A stretch of DNA of 64,000 nt from assembly GCA_038889235.1 (NCBI GenBank), contig JAWAHN010000001.1, positions 124,001-188,000 on the forward strand, written 5' to 3'. The position numbers and the translations under genes are program-made. The notes below the pieces were generated by a model that saw only the letters and a program-made list of their open reading frames with translations, ran no database searches and was not told the origin of the DNA. Origin of the DNA: Candidatus Jordarchaeales archaeon. GTDB taxonomy: Archaea; Asgardarchaeota; Jordiarchaeia; Jordiarchaeales; Freyrarchaeaceae. Positions 7,952 to 16,267 of this stretch are shown here, one piece after another. Each line of letters begins with the position of its first letter. Positions within the stretch are counted from its first letter, which is position 1.

Positions 7952-8857
7952 TCACTTACCCTTTGTTTTAGACTTATTCTTCAGGACAAAGTATAGAAGG
8001 CCGAGTTCTCCCGTTATATTGGCGTCAACTGGAACCGGCTGGAACTCCTGCGTGTATATTGCTTCTATTGTGAACCCTCCTTCTTCAGCCAGCTTTTTCA
8101 AGTCATCGTAGTACCATAGTCTGAGCACGTGTTCCTCTTCGAGCTCAAAAAATCTTCCGTTATCCTGAATTTCCATTCTAAAGTTGACGTAGCGGAGCTT
8201 TCTCACTCTGTCATAGCGGTATGGCCTCCAAGTGGCGACTATTCTTACACCGTCGTCCTCCGCAACCCATGTTTCATCCGGAGTCCACTCGTTTTCAATG
8301 TTCTGGCAGGCGCATGCCAACTCCACTATGTAAAGTCCTCCTTCCACCAGGGACTCGGACATGCACTTGAAGTGACTTAGTATTTTTTCGTCCGTCTGAA
8401 GGTATCCGAGACTACTTATAGTTATAATGGCTGCGTCGAACTTCTCGTCGAACTTCATGTTAGCCATGTCGCCTAAGATCGCCTTCGCTATACCTTGGAG
8501 GCCAGCTTTCCTTATTTTCTCGTTTGCATACTCGACCATTTCCGGGCTAATGTCGTACCCGACTATTTGGTAGCCATACTTGGGAAATGCGAGCAAATAT
8601 ATGCCGCTACCGCAGGCTGGTTCAAGAATTCTCTTAACTTCGAAATCACAGTATTTTTTGAAACAATTTATGAAGAAGTTTATTTCCTTTGAAACGTCAC
8701 GGGAAAACGCAATATCATAATATCTGGGAAGACAGTAAATTTTATGCTCTCCTTCATCTGACTCCTTGTCTGCGCAAGTGTCAGAGCGCACGCCTAGCGT
8801 TCCACTAGGAGCAGAGCCACGCGAAGGAAGCGTTGATGCAGAAGAATTCCCCACCAT
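7952..8857 (-). CDS. Class I SAM-dependent methyltransferase
   Basis: About 301 residues. The start is the ATG at 8855-8857 preceded by GGAGGGG (8863-8869); an upstream TTG would lack that spacing. The Rossmann-type SAM motifs are present: motif I ILEPACGSGIYLLAFPKYG (about residue 70), motif II VGYDISPEMVEYANEKI, and an acidic GDMANMKF before FDAAIITISSLGYL. The N-terminal 40 residues are Ser/Gly-rich and probably disordered. The C-terminal half (RLWYYDDLKKLAEEGGFTI) matches the cap of small-molecule methyltransferases of the UbiE/MerR-associated type. The substrate is not predictable. Single gene, convergent with HEAT protein 2; a T-rich, promoter-like stretch lies at 8940-9010. Confidence 0.87.
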   Translation of the reverse strand: MVGNSSASTLPSRGSAPSGTLGVRSDTCADKESDEGEHKIYCLPRYYDIAFSRDVSKEINFFINCFKKYCDFEVKRILEPACGSGIYLLAFPKYGYQIVGYDISPEMVEYANEKIRKAGLQGIAKAILGDMANMKFDEKFDAAIITISSLGYLQTDEKILSHFKCMSESLVEGGLYIVELACACQNIENEWTPDETWVAEDDGVRIVATWRPYRYDRVRKLRYVNFRMEIQDNGRFFELEEEHVLRLWYYDDLKKLAEEGGFTIEAIYTQEFQPVPVDANITGELGLLYFVLKNKSKTKGK

Positions 8858-9063
8858 GACAACCCCTCCGGGCAAGGACAGGAAAACTTTCGCACCGAAT
8901 CAAAACATGCAACTAACCGCGTTACATTTGCCTTTTAACGATTTCACTTTTCTTTTTTTTATTCTTTACTATCATTTCCCTTTTTAACTCCTATTCCTCT
9001 TTTTTAATTTTGTGTCGCAATCGAATTGTTTCGAAGCATATTGTTCTGAGCGCTTGACAGCGA

Positions 9064-10377
9064 CTATAGAATTGCTAAGAAAGCCCAGTATGTTATAACG
9101 CATATGATGGTTAGTGGTGCTCCTATTTTGACGAACTCGAAGAAGGTGAGCGTTTGGTTGTCTCTTTCAGCGTTTTGGATTATTATGACGTTGCTCGCTG
9201 CTCCGAGTATGGTTAAGTTTCCGGCGATTGTGCTTCCGGCTGCGAGCGCTACCAGTTGCTTTGTTGAAGTTCCTCCTAGCAGACCCATGACCTCCGGGTA
9301 GAGGTGGGCGTATGGGATGTTTAGTAGCTGGCTTAGCAGTTCGTTATAGTATTTTAGGAGGGGGAGGTATAGCGCCACGAATGGAACATTGGAGATGAAT
9401 TGGCTTACGATAACGCTGGTTGCAAGTATTGTCGGAATAGAGGCTATGCCGGGGTTAAAGCCTATGAAGGATTGGAAGAAACCTGAGTCCCAGACGCTCT
9501 TCATAAGGATGAACATTGAGGCGAAGAATATCAGGGTGTACCAGTCGATGTTTTTTAGTATTTCAAATCTCCGCTTGCTGAATATGAGTATTGGGGCTGC
9601 CGCCACTAGGGCAATGTAGGTTAACCTGAACTCCGCAGCAAACCCGACGAAAACTAGCAGGATTTTCACGGCGATCATGGCGACGATCAAAATTAAGGAC
9701 ACTTTGGAAAGTATGGCAAGCTTCTCGTCACTGATAGGCTCCTGGTTCTGGTTGTTTAGATTTTTGCCGAACTCTCTCCTGTAGAATATTCTTAGTAGGA
9801 GGTATGCGGCGATGAAGCAGATCATGGTTGGGATAGTTAGATACTTGAAGAAGTCTATAAAGGGATTCTTCATGTTTCCCCCTATAGCTATTAATAGGTT
9901 TTGAGGGTTCCCTATTGGGCTCATGACGCTTCCAACAGTCACAGCGAACGCTAGAGAGAGTAGCAAGAGTTTCGGTGAAATACCATGTTTCTTGGAGAAG
10001 TATACCATGAGGGGGGTTCCTATTATCGCCAGTGTGTCGTTCATCAGGATGGCGGAGAGCAGACCCATACTGAAGAGAATGGTTAAGACAAGGTGGTCTA
10101 CGCTTTTAGCCCTCTTGAAGATCCTATATGAGAAGTTGAGTAGGTATCCGCTGCGCGTCAAGGCTTCTCCAACGACGAACATTCCGAACAGGAAGAGCAT
10201 GACATCTAGGTCTATTGCATGCAGAGCCTTGATCGGCGAGATTTCCTGAGCTAGCAGGACTGCTATTGCTCCACCGAGCATTATCTGCCAGATCTTAAGC
10301 CTAACTCTACCTATCTGTCTGATGGCGATCAGAACGAAAACAACAAAAAGGACTATCACTGAAATGCTGATGTGCAT
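9064..10377 (-). CDS. Ion-transporter-superfamily permease (ArsB/NhaD/SLC13-like)
   Basis: 437 residues, about eleven to twelve membrane helices. Family marks are MLFLFGMFVVGEALTRSGYL, the first re-entrant loop NDTLAIIGTPLM, VGSVMSPIGNPQNLLIA (the GNPQN anion/cation-coordination loop), SNVPFVALYLPLL in the second half, and AAGSTIAGNLTILGAASN, the second symmetric signature. Relatives move arsenite, dicarboxylates, sulfate or Na+/H+; residues here do not decide between them. Start ATG at 10375-10377 with GAGGTGAT seven bases upstream. No ArsA ATPase or ArsR regulator is nearby, which weakens an arsenite role. It appears to be a single transcription unit. Confidence 0.87.
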   Translation of the reverse strand: MHISISVIVLFVVFVLIAIRQIGRVRLKIWQIMLGGAIAVLLAQEISPIKALHAIDLDVMLFLFGMFVVGEALTRSGYLLNFSYRIFKRAKSVDHLVLTILFSMGLLSAILMNDTLAIIGTPLMVYFSKKHGISPKLLLLSLAFAVTVGSVMSPIGNPQNLLIAIGGNMKNPFIDFFKYLTIPTMICFIAAYLLLRIFYRREFGKNLNNQNQEPISDEKLAILSKVSLILIVAMIAVKILLVFVGFAAEFRLTYIALVAAAPILIFSKRRFEILKNIDWYTLIFFASMFILMKSVWDSGFFQSFIGFNPGIASIPTILATSVIVSQFISNVPFVALYLPLLKYYNELLSQLLNIPYAHLYPEVMGLLGGTSTKQLVALAAGSTIAGNLTILGAASNVIIIQNAERDNQTLTFFEFVKIGAPLTIICVITYWAFLAIL

Positions 10378-10659
10378 TGGCTATCACCTCGCTTACTGCA
10401 ACGCGCTGAGAACACCGGACGGTATGCGACCTGAAAAATTAACATGGAAAGGTCTTAAGATGTTGAAACATTGAGAAAACGACGGAGGAAAAGCCAGGTA
10501 AAGAGTGTACATTAAACGGTAAAATGAGAAGTGATTAGCATTTCCAGCATTAGTCTGCATTTGAGGTCCCTTCATTAGACCGCACTTTATGCTCTGTCGG
10601 CATTCGTCCCCTTTGGAGGGGAAAAAAATTATGGCCAAGATATAAACTTTTTCGTAACT

Positions 10660-11028
10660 CTAACACGCGCGTAGGATTGACGATGACCACTTTGGAAAAG
10701 AGTTTGTTCTAGGAGGGACGATCAAAAAAAAAGTTGGGCAGCGGCAGTTTTCATCATACCGTTTCTTTTGCGAAAGAAGATTAACATTATGAGGATTAAT
10801 AACTGTCATTCTCATATCCTGCCGGTAATTTCCGCTTTGTGTACGCCAGTCAAAATCCATCCAAGTTACAATTAACGGGTTCTTTAAAATGAATGACCAG
10901 CCGTACTTGAGACTGTGAACTTCGCCACCCTTTTTACTGACATGTGCAAGGCCTCCAGGCCGGCCTATTTTCTCGAAGAGTTTGCCAACGAACTTTCCAG
11001 ATGACAAAATAAACCAGTATTCGGCCAT
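10660..11028 (-). CDS. Hypothetical protein, possibly truncated
   Basis: 122 residues starting MAEYWFILSSGKFVGKLF. The first 95 residues look protein-like (KYGWSFILKN, then IVTWMDFDWRTQSGNYRQ), but the end after a run of nine A on the plus strand (10721-10729) is Ser/Pro-rich and unlike the rest. A frameshift in that run could have changed the tail, though the other frames also stop soon. No family recognised. The flanking stretches 10378-10659 and 11029-11208 contain no convincing gene; an 81-codon frame at 10393-10638 looks random. At 10608-10623 there is a short TCCCCT/AGGGGA hairpin. Confidence 0.35.
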   Translation of the reverse strand: MAEYWFILSSGKFVGKLFEKIGRPGGLAHVSKKGGEVHSLKYGWSFILKNPLIVTWMDFDWRTQSGNYRQDMRMTVINPHNVNLLSQKKRYDENCRCPTFFLIVPPRTNSFPKWSSSILRAC

Positions 11029-11208
11029 TTATCGTAAAACGAGAGCAGGATGGAAGCTTAAAAGTCCTAAGGCGCCACCTGACCACATAGTCTGGCAACT
11101 GAGCTAAGTCGCTTTCCTTGGGTTTTGCCTAAAATGTTTCAGTCTCTTTTGTTCACCGAATTTTACAAACGGATGGACAAAACCCCTTTCAGGATTTTTC
11201 CTAGTCTT

Positions 11209-11562
11209 TCAGAGTCCAGCTTTCTTTTTGAACGCTTCTAACACTGTTTTCCACGATGATTCCGCCATGGACAACAAATCCTTCGCCTCCTCTAATGTGA
11301 AGAGCTTGTCACCGTGATCCGCTCGTTTCCTCGCTTGAAAAAGAACTCTCATAGCGTAAGCGACATCCTTCATTCCTAAGCTTTGAATAGTGTTTGCAAG
11401 TTTATCGTCCTTCTTCGAGTATTGGGCTCCTAGAGAGTCAAGGTACCTTTCCACGACCATTCTAAGAGCGAAGTATGCGGCGCTTACAGCCTTGTTGTAA
11501 CATCCGACCTCGATGTCCCTTTTCGCCTCATCTAGCAGAACCTTCGACTTCGCCACGCTCAA
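11209..11562 (-). CDS. HEPN-domain toxin-like protein
   Basis: 117 residues, all-helical, in the HEPN fold. The conserved Rx4H motif is R78-K-R-A-D-H83, the usual metal-independent RNase active site; upstream, AKRDIEVGCYNKAVSAAYFALRMVVERYL is the typical first helical pair. HEPN proteins next to a minimal nucleotidyltransferase form toxin-antitoxin pairs in many archaea, with HEPN as RNase toxin and MNT blocking it by binding or by AMPylation/polyadenylation. Here the MNT gene lies 13 bp upstream on the same strand, fitting one operon with the antitoxin gene first. The active-site Arg and His are intact, so toxicity is possible. Confidence 0.85.
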   Translation of the reverse strand: MSVAKSKVLLDEAKRDIEVGCYNKAVSAAYFALRMVVERYLDSLGAQYSKKDDKLANTIQSLGMKDVAYAMRVLFQARKRADHGDKLFTLEEAKDLLSMAESSWKTVLEAFKKKAGL

Positions 11563-11575
11563 ACGCCCAGACCTC

Positions 11576-12190
11576 TTAGGACGACAAATCCACGGTGAAG
11601 CTCGATGGGAAGATGCTTACCAACGGGTCTTTTGGCGTGCAGATGATTGGGCTTAGCATGCCGTGTAGACCGGTCTGTTTTTCGGCTTCCATGGCTGCGT
11701 CCACAACCAGCCTCTCAACAAACTTCACCTCGCTCTCCACGACGACGAGCACGTTGCTATCGTAAACACGCTCCTCCGGCCCAGATAAGGCGGCAACCTT
11801 CACAACACCCGGAACAAGCCTCCTCAACTCACCAGCAAAAACCTCCACAAGCCTAACCCAGTCAGCATCCCGCACCTCCCGCTCCTCGATCATGCTCATG
11901 AAGTGTTCCAAAAGAGGGTCTTTTGGCGTGCAGATGATTGGGCTTAGCATGCCGTGTAGACCGGTCTGTTTTTCGGCTTCCATGGCTGCGTCCACAACTA
12001 GCCTCTCAACAAACTTCACCTCGCTCTCCACGACGACGAGCACGTTGCTATCGTAAACACGCTCCTCCGGCCCGGATAAGGCGGCAACCTTCACAACACC
12101 CGGAACAAGCCTCCTCAACTCACCAGCAAAAACCTCCACAAGCCTAACCCAGCGCTCGTCAGCCCTAAGGTCAAAGTAAACGCCAAGCAT
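11576..12190 (-). CDS. Duplicated minimal-nucleotidyltransferase-like antitoxin, degenerate active site
   Basis: 204 residues built of two 80-residue copies (residues 14-93 and 111-190) joined by 17 residues and followed by a unique 14-residue tail. Each copy has the MNT layout: an amphipathic helix (WVRLVEVFAGELRRLV), strand VVKVAALSGPEERVYDSNVLVVVE where the family usually has GSxARG and SDxDxLV, then a helix and a strand. In both copies Gly-Ser has become Gly-Pro and the second metal Asp has become Asn, so transfer activity is doubtful. The single-domain form would match normal MNT size, so the duplication makes an unusual fused dimer. It overlaps no neighbour and precedes the HEPN gene by 13 bp. 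Function as antitoxin is inferred from context. Confidence 0.72.
   Translation of the reverse strand: MLGVYFDLRADERWVRLVEVFAGELRRLVPGVVKVAALSGPEERVYDSNVLVVVESEVKFVERLVVDAAMEAEKQTGLHGMLSPIICTPKDPLLEHFMSMIEEREVRDADWVRLVEVFAGELRRLVPGVVKVAALSGPEERVYDSNVLVVVESEVKFVERLVVDAAMEAEKQTGLHGMLSPIICTPKDPLVSIFPSSFTVDLSS
11625..12152. repeat. 237-bp direct duplication inside the MNT gene
   Basis: 11625-11861 and 11916-12152 are the same 237-bp sequence offset by exactly 291 bp. By eye I find only two differing bases (C/T near 11708/11999 and A/G near 11786/12077). The 54-bp spacer encodes the linker and has no partner. Such identity implies a very recent duplication or continuing gene conversion, and the frame is preserved. 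Confidence 0.95.
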
Positions 12191-12453
12191 ATCGACACCA
12201 CTCTTAACTACTTCGCGGCAACTTTTTTATGTTTCCTTTTTCGCAACTCGCTCCGTAGTTTCAGACGCGTGAACTCAAACAACTAAGCTAGAATTTTTGA
12301 TAAGTGAAACCCAGACACTGCATTTGAATTTACAAGACGCGCTACAAAGGGGAACCCTGGAGACTGTAAAAACTTAAAGAAGAAAAGTCAGAAGATCAAT
12401 AACTTTCCCAGGCAGGTGAGAAAGGTGAGGGACGCTTGGCTGCTTAGCAGTTG

Positions 12454-12858
12454 CTACCTGCTGAAGGGTATTCTGGTTACTCCCAGCCTGTCGAATGACT
12501 GGTCGTCTGAGACCACTTTCCCATCAACTCTCTTTGCTGAAACTGCTATTAATGCGTCGAATAAGGTCACTCCCTCGCTGAGGAGCTTCACGGCGTCGGC
12601 GAAGTCTTTCACTTCAAATCCAGCTAGAAAGCGCAACCTGTACTCCTTCATGATGACTTCCAAGGCTGACAAGAGGTCTACGATGTCCTTGCAGGGGACC
12701 CCCTTCGACCGCAGGACTAGGATTAGCTCGAGCACTACGAATTCGGGAATATAGTAGTCTCCGCTGGTTTTCGCCTCTTCCAGGACTTTAACGGAGTGTT
12801 TGTGGTGTTTGTCATCGGGGTTAAACGCGAAGATGACTTGTGTGTCTAAGGCGGGCAA
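12454..12858 (-). CDS. vapC: PIN-domain toxin (VapC-like)
   Basis: 134 residues. The PIN acidic residues are in the expected places: D5 in LDTQVIFAF, E44 in FVVLELILVL, D101 in LFDALIA, and D118/D119 with D123 in VSDDQSFDRL. PIN proteins are Mg-dependent RNases; in VapBC pairs they cut tRNA or rRNA until bound by the antitoxin. The start is a TTG at 12856-12858 with GAGGTGA five bases upstream; those bases also contain the stop of the antitoxin gene, so translation is coupled. The antitoxin lies immediately upstream. All catalytic acids are intact. Confidence 0.88.
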   Translation of the reverse strand: MPALDTQVIFAFNPDDKHHKHSVKVLEEAKTSGDYYIPEFVVLELILVLRSKGVPCKDIVDLLSALEVIMKEYRLRFLAGFEVKDFADAVKLLSEGVTLFDALIAVSAKRVDGKVVSDDQSFDRLGVTRIPFSR

Positions 12859-12862
12859 TGTG

Positions 12863-13120
12863 TCACCTCGCCTCGTCGATTAAAAACTTTTCGCACTCTT
12901 CGCGCACTTGCCTACTCCACTCGATCCCGCTTAGCACCCTCCTAAAAACTTCGAAAGCCTCTTCCCTGACGGGTGTCATTATGATGCGCTCGCCCTCAAC
13001 GTTCACACGGAGAAGATCACCCTTCTTAAGCGAAAGCTTCTTCCGTACACTCTTAGGAAGCACCACAACGAAACGCTCACCTACACGTACAAACTCTTCC
13101 AATCCAACCACCCTCAGCAC
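12863..13120 (-). CDS. vapB: AbrB/SpoVT-type antitoxin (VapB-like)
   Basis: 85 residues. Residues 10-52 form a swapped-hairpin AbrB DNA-binding domain: VRVGERFVVVLPKSVRKKLSL, then KKGDLLRVNVEGERIIMTPV. The C-terminal 30 residues (FEVFRRVLSGIEWSRQV onward) are helical and would wrap the PIN toxin. Paired with the PIN gene 4 bp downstream. A TTTAAATT TATA-like box lies about 30 bp upstream of the start, consistent with a short leader. AbrB antitoxins normally repress their own promoter. Confidence 0.87.
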   Translation of the reverse strand: MLRVVGLEEFVRVGERFVVVLPKSVRKKLSLKKGDLLRVNVEGERIIMTPVREEAFEVFRRVLSGIEWSRQVREECEKFLIDEAR

Positions 13121-13140
13121 GAATGAAACAAATGTTAGAC

Positions 13141-13202
13141 AAACAATTTAAATCTGACTGATAAACCGAAATCATTCAAACTGAGTTCTAGTGTGAACTC
13201 AG
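13141..13202 (-). promoter_or_regulatory. Promoter and palindrome upstream of the AbrB/PIN operon
   Basis: A TATA-like TTTAAATT (plus-strand AATTTAAA at 13145-13152) sits about 30 bp before the antitoxin start. Further upstream, 13181-13202 is a perfect 8-bp inverted repeat CTGAGTTC/GAACTCAG with a 6-bp spacer, a possible operator. The remainder of the 454-bp gap 13121-13574 shows no gene. Confidence 0.45.
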
Positions 13203-13574
13203 GTAGCCGGAGGAAGAACTCAATCTCTAAGCCTCCTTTAAAACAAGAAAACTCTTCCGTTTTCACAATTTACTTTAACGAAGAAAGAATGAACCGCCAG
13301 CTGAACTGCTCTGGCATCTCTGTGCAGATGCGGAACTAATTCACAGCGCTTGCTCCTAGTAACTCTTTAGAGGAATAGTGAAGTCTCACTAGACCTCAAA
13401 AAGACCTTGCCAGTTTTTCAGGTTAACAGTAAAGGACACACTTTCACTTCTTAGGGATCCCGCGGTTAATTTCTTGTTGTCGCGAAGGAGAATAAAAAAT
13501 AACTTTAATCGTTTAACATTCGGCATGAAAAAGATGTGCAAGGAAGGCCCCTTAAAGGGGAGGTAAAAGAAGAC

Positions 13575-14753
13575 TTATGGTGTGATCGACCAAACGCATT
13601 CTGCTTCTCCGTCCGCCATGTACTTCGTTTGACGCGCATTTAGCCCAGTGTTTTCCACGAGCCGCATTACGCAGGAGCTGCATGACGCGCAACCGCACTT
13701 TATAGCAGCCCTTAATTCCTCTCCTGAAAGGGAGGTTATTGCGTAGTACTTTGGTTCCCTGAGCATCCCATTAAGCATATCATACCATGGACAGCGTGTA
13801 ACCCTGAAACTTTCTTGGGAAACCTCTCCTTCAAGCGATGTCGAAGCAGCGTACAGCGTTAAGGCTTTCTGCACACTTTCCGGTCCGCTTCCAATGTTGT
13901 ACGCGCGTTTCCACCCTTCGAAGAGCGGAGGAACACCGTTTAGAACCACGTCCGCTGCACCCTTACCCGCCTCAGAGGTTATCCTACTAGCCAAGCCTCC
14001 ACCCAAAAGCGTGTAAGCGGTGTAGCCTTGATTCATCGCCAGGCCACCTAACACCATTGACGAAAGCTTTAAAATGTAAGTGTACGCCTCATAGTGTCTC
14101 TCACTATCGGTCGATCCTTTCAACCTCTTGCAATTAGCGGCCACAAACGGTACAGCTTCCCGCTCAACTTTCTCAACACATCTGTCTATTAAACCTGAAA
14201 GGTAATCCGCAGAGGGCAAAGAGGTTGAAAATTTATACGACGTAAAACCATGAGGCTTACCTATTTCCACAAGGAAGGTGCAGTTTGCGTCGCCAGCGGG
14301 TATATGTGTTATCCTCGACGCGCCAGCTTCCCCCTCAGTTATTAGGTCTACTGCGCCACGTAAGTAGCCGATGCATATCTCACAGCTAATGGGGTCGTTA
14401 GTCAGTACGACCATTGGCACAAAGGGACAATCGGTGACTGTAAGCTTGATCGCAGAGTTGTATTCAACATTGTGAAGCATGAGAACAGACCACATAACCA
14501 AGTCTTGAAGTCTCCCAATATTTTGAAATTTTTTCTCAAAGCCGAAATCTTCCATGATCATCCTGTCCACGTATTTTCCAACAGACACTGCACCCCGCAA
14601 TAGTATGCTGCGTGCACCCTCACCGAAGTTTCTTACGAGCTCCGAGCTTATGCCGGCAAGACGCCACCCATTAATTACTACGTTGCTGACGTGCGCGTCT
14701 CCGAAGGATAACCCGTAGTTGTTTGCTTTTTCAAGTAGTTCCTTCCAGTCCAT
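13575..14753 (-). CDS. Tandem two-domain protein, ATC-hydrolase/V4R-like fold suspected
   Basis: About 392 residues from the ATG at 14751-14753 (GAGGT eight bases upstream); a longer frame to 14870 would add an AT-rich, hydrophobic stretch that I think is untranslated. The protein appears to contain two related halves. Each has a CP near the middle (VTDCPFVPM; VTRCPWYDM), then one or two further Cys, an R or K in a helix, and ends in a DG/GD-A-x-C strand (PAGDANCTFLVE; MADGEAECVW). The pattern resembles L-2-amino-thiazoline-4-carboxylic-acid hydrolase-like and V4R ligand-binding domains, which carry conserved Cys and Gly-Asp. I do not assign a reaction. No membrane segment. Downstream of the MBL gene on the same strand, gap about 170 bp. 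Confidence 0.6.
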   Translation of the reverse strand: MDWKELLEKANNYGLSFGDAHVSNVVINGWRLAGISSELVRNFGEGARSILLRGAVSVGKYVDRMIMEDFGFEKKFQNIGRLQDLVMWSVLMLHNVEYNSAIKLTVTDCPFVPMVVLTNDPISCEICIGYLRGAVDLITEGEAGASRITHIPAGDANCTFLVEIGKPHGFTSYKFSTSLPSADYLSGLIDRCVEKVEREAVPFVAANCKRLKGSTDSERHYEAYTYILKLSSMVLGGLAMNQGYTAYTLLGGGLASRITSEAGKGAADVVLNGVPPLFEGWKRAYNIGSGPESVQKALTLYAASTSLEGEVSQESFRVTRCPWYDMLNGMLREPKYYAITSLSGEELRAAIKCGCASCSSCVMRLVENTGLNARQTKYMADGEAECVWSITP

Positions 14754-14922
14754 TTTTCTCAACCTCATTTGCGATTGTGAGATAATCGATACAAATAAGT
14801 TAAAAATGTTATGGTAAATGATGTTGATAATTGTAGATAACGCAATAACGAAGCTAAAAAATACAATCAATTCTCATTTTCTAGCGTAAGACGGAAGCCG
14901 AAACGTGTAGAAGAGAATTCTT

Positions 14923-15915
14923 CTAGAGGGTGAAGGTTGTTCCCACTGATGAAAATATTGTTTTTTCCGGTAACCTGTTTAGGAGGTGCACGGTGAACTT
15001 TATCCCGCTGCAGTGGAGGGGGGACACTATTTTGGGGTTTATTTCCTTAAGTTGTTCTATTGTCCAGTTGATGCGGTGTTGGGAGGCATGTATCATGTGT
15101 AGTCCGCCGATAATAGCGTAGACGTTGCGTTCTCCTGATAGGCGCTGTGCGTCTTCGATGGTGTTTATCAAACCCTTGTGGCAGCACCCTGTTAGCACTA
15201 TTACTCCTTTCCCTTCGACTTTAACGTAAATGGATTTTTCATCATTAAAGTAGTCGGGCATGATTTTTTCGCCTGCTTCAACGTAGAATCCGGTTGAAAG
15301 CTCTTCCCGGTGCTGTATTGGTATCTCGCCGCTCGCCCACACTCCCGGTGCGAGTTCAACCGGTCCCGTCGCCTCTACAATTCTTAGCTTTCTCGCTCGG
15401 GCAACTTGTTCAACTAACTTTCTGTCTAGCTGCGGCAGCTTTGCGGCTTTTCCCTCCCTCGCCAGTTTCTCCAGAGTTTCTTTTGAAACTCGGATGTCTT
15501 TTCCGGATAGCTCCCCTCTAAGGACGTACTTTGAGCGGAAGACATCCGGATGAAGTATCACTTCAGCCTCGGGGCTTAACTCATCCATGAGCCTGATCAG
15601 GGAGCCAAAGTGGTCGTAGTGGCCGTGGGAAACGACAACCTTCTCTATGGATGAAGGGTCAACTTTCAGTTCGTTCATATTGTTGATCAAGGTACCTTTT
15701 GGCCCGCACGTGTCGAAAAGTATAGTGCGTGTTCCATGCTTCGTTCCAACCTGTAAGAGTAAGGATAAGCCGTGCTCGCCGAGGCATCCAGCTGTCCCGG
15801 CATGATAAACGTAACCCGTAAATCTCTCGTCGACCCTAAGTATAGGGTTCACGGTGTTATCCGCTAGGACAGTGATCTTAACCCACCGCACTCCAACACC
15901 AAGATCAACGCTCAC
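14923..15915 (-). CDS. Metallo-beta-lactamase-fold enzyme, COG1237 type (methanopterin-pathway-like)
   Basis: About 330 residues. The metal motif is SHGHYDHFGSL (HxHxDH), followed by LTGCCHKGL, GGLHMIHAS and SPLHCSG, which together distinguish the group annotated as 7,8-dihydropterin-6-methyl-4-(beta-D-ribofuranosyl)aminobenzene 5-phosphate synthase. Such enzymes are proposed to act in tetrahydromethanopterin synthesis, though many members have no tested function. AGGAG touches the ATG at 15922-15924, so the GTG at 15913-15915, nine bases on, is better spaced and I use it. A link to C1 metabolism would fit the MtrH/RACo operon elsewhere in the window, but that is inference. Confidence 0.82.
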   Translation of the reverse strand: MSVDLGVGVRWVKITVLADNTVNPILRVDERFTGYVYHAGTAGCLGEHGLSLLLQVGTKHGTRTILFDTCGPKGTLINNMNELKVDPSSIEKVVVSHGHYDHFGSLIRLMDELSPEAEVILHPDVFRSKYVLRGELSGKDIRVSKETLEKLAREGKAAKLPQLDRKLVEQVARARKLRIVEATGPVELAPGVWASGEIPIQHREELSTGFYVEAGEKIMPDYFNDEKSIYVKVEGKGVIVLTGCCHKGLINTIEDAQRLSGERNVYAIIGGLHMIHASQHRINWTIEQLKEINPKIVSPLHCSGIKFTVHLLNRLPEKTIFSSVGTTFTL

Positions 15916-16267
15916 ATTTCTCATCTCCTAAACCATGGTTACGATAACAATACTTGACGTTAAAATTTCTCCTTGGCAACTAGCTGCTTGAAACCCAGAA
16001 CCCTCTCCATTAGGCTGCGATCTTTTCTAAGGGCAGCCACAAAACGACTAACCAATAAAGGAAAACTCCTTGGGAATAGATTACCGTGCCTAGTATTTTT
16101 TTTAAAGAAAGTTCCTCATTCGTAGAACTTCGAAAGAGGGTGAGTGTTGTTGATTGTTAAGCCTTTTTGAATGATTAACCATGTTGAACCATGCTTGCCT
16201 CAAGAAGAGTAAAAACTTAATCAAAAAAGGGGAGAAAAGAGAATTTTTGAGGAGAAATGGTGGGATG
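15916..16267. other. Gene-free interval
   Basis: About 350 bp without a convincing gene. An ATTTTAAC-like box near 15960 could be the promoter of the MBL gene. A 5-bp AAGGA/TCCTT hairpin lies near 16055. The right part is purine-rich and includes the terminator listed for the acylase gene. Confidence 0.5.
16205..16245 (-). terminator. T-rich terminator after the penicillin acylase gene
   Basis: On the minus strand the sequence downstream of the stop codon is pyrimidine- and T-rich (CTTTTCTCCCCTTTTTTG, then GTTTTTACTC). Oligo-T tracts of this kind are the usual archaeal termination signal. Confidence 0.4.

Noticed and set aside
9064-10377. Specific arsenite-efflux role for the permease
   Set aside because: No ArsA, ArsR or arsenate reductase nearby and residues shared with other anion or Na+/H+ families.
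10393-10638. 81-codon minus-strand frame
   Set aside because: No ribosome site and random-looking residues; it directly abuts the permease promoter region.
11625-12152. Plus-strand open frames in the duplicated block
   Set aside because: They appear twice only because the DNA is duplicated; composition (Arg/Gln/Pro-rich) is that of an antisense frame.
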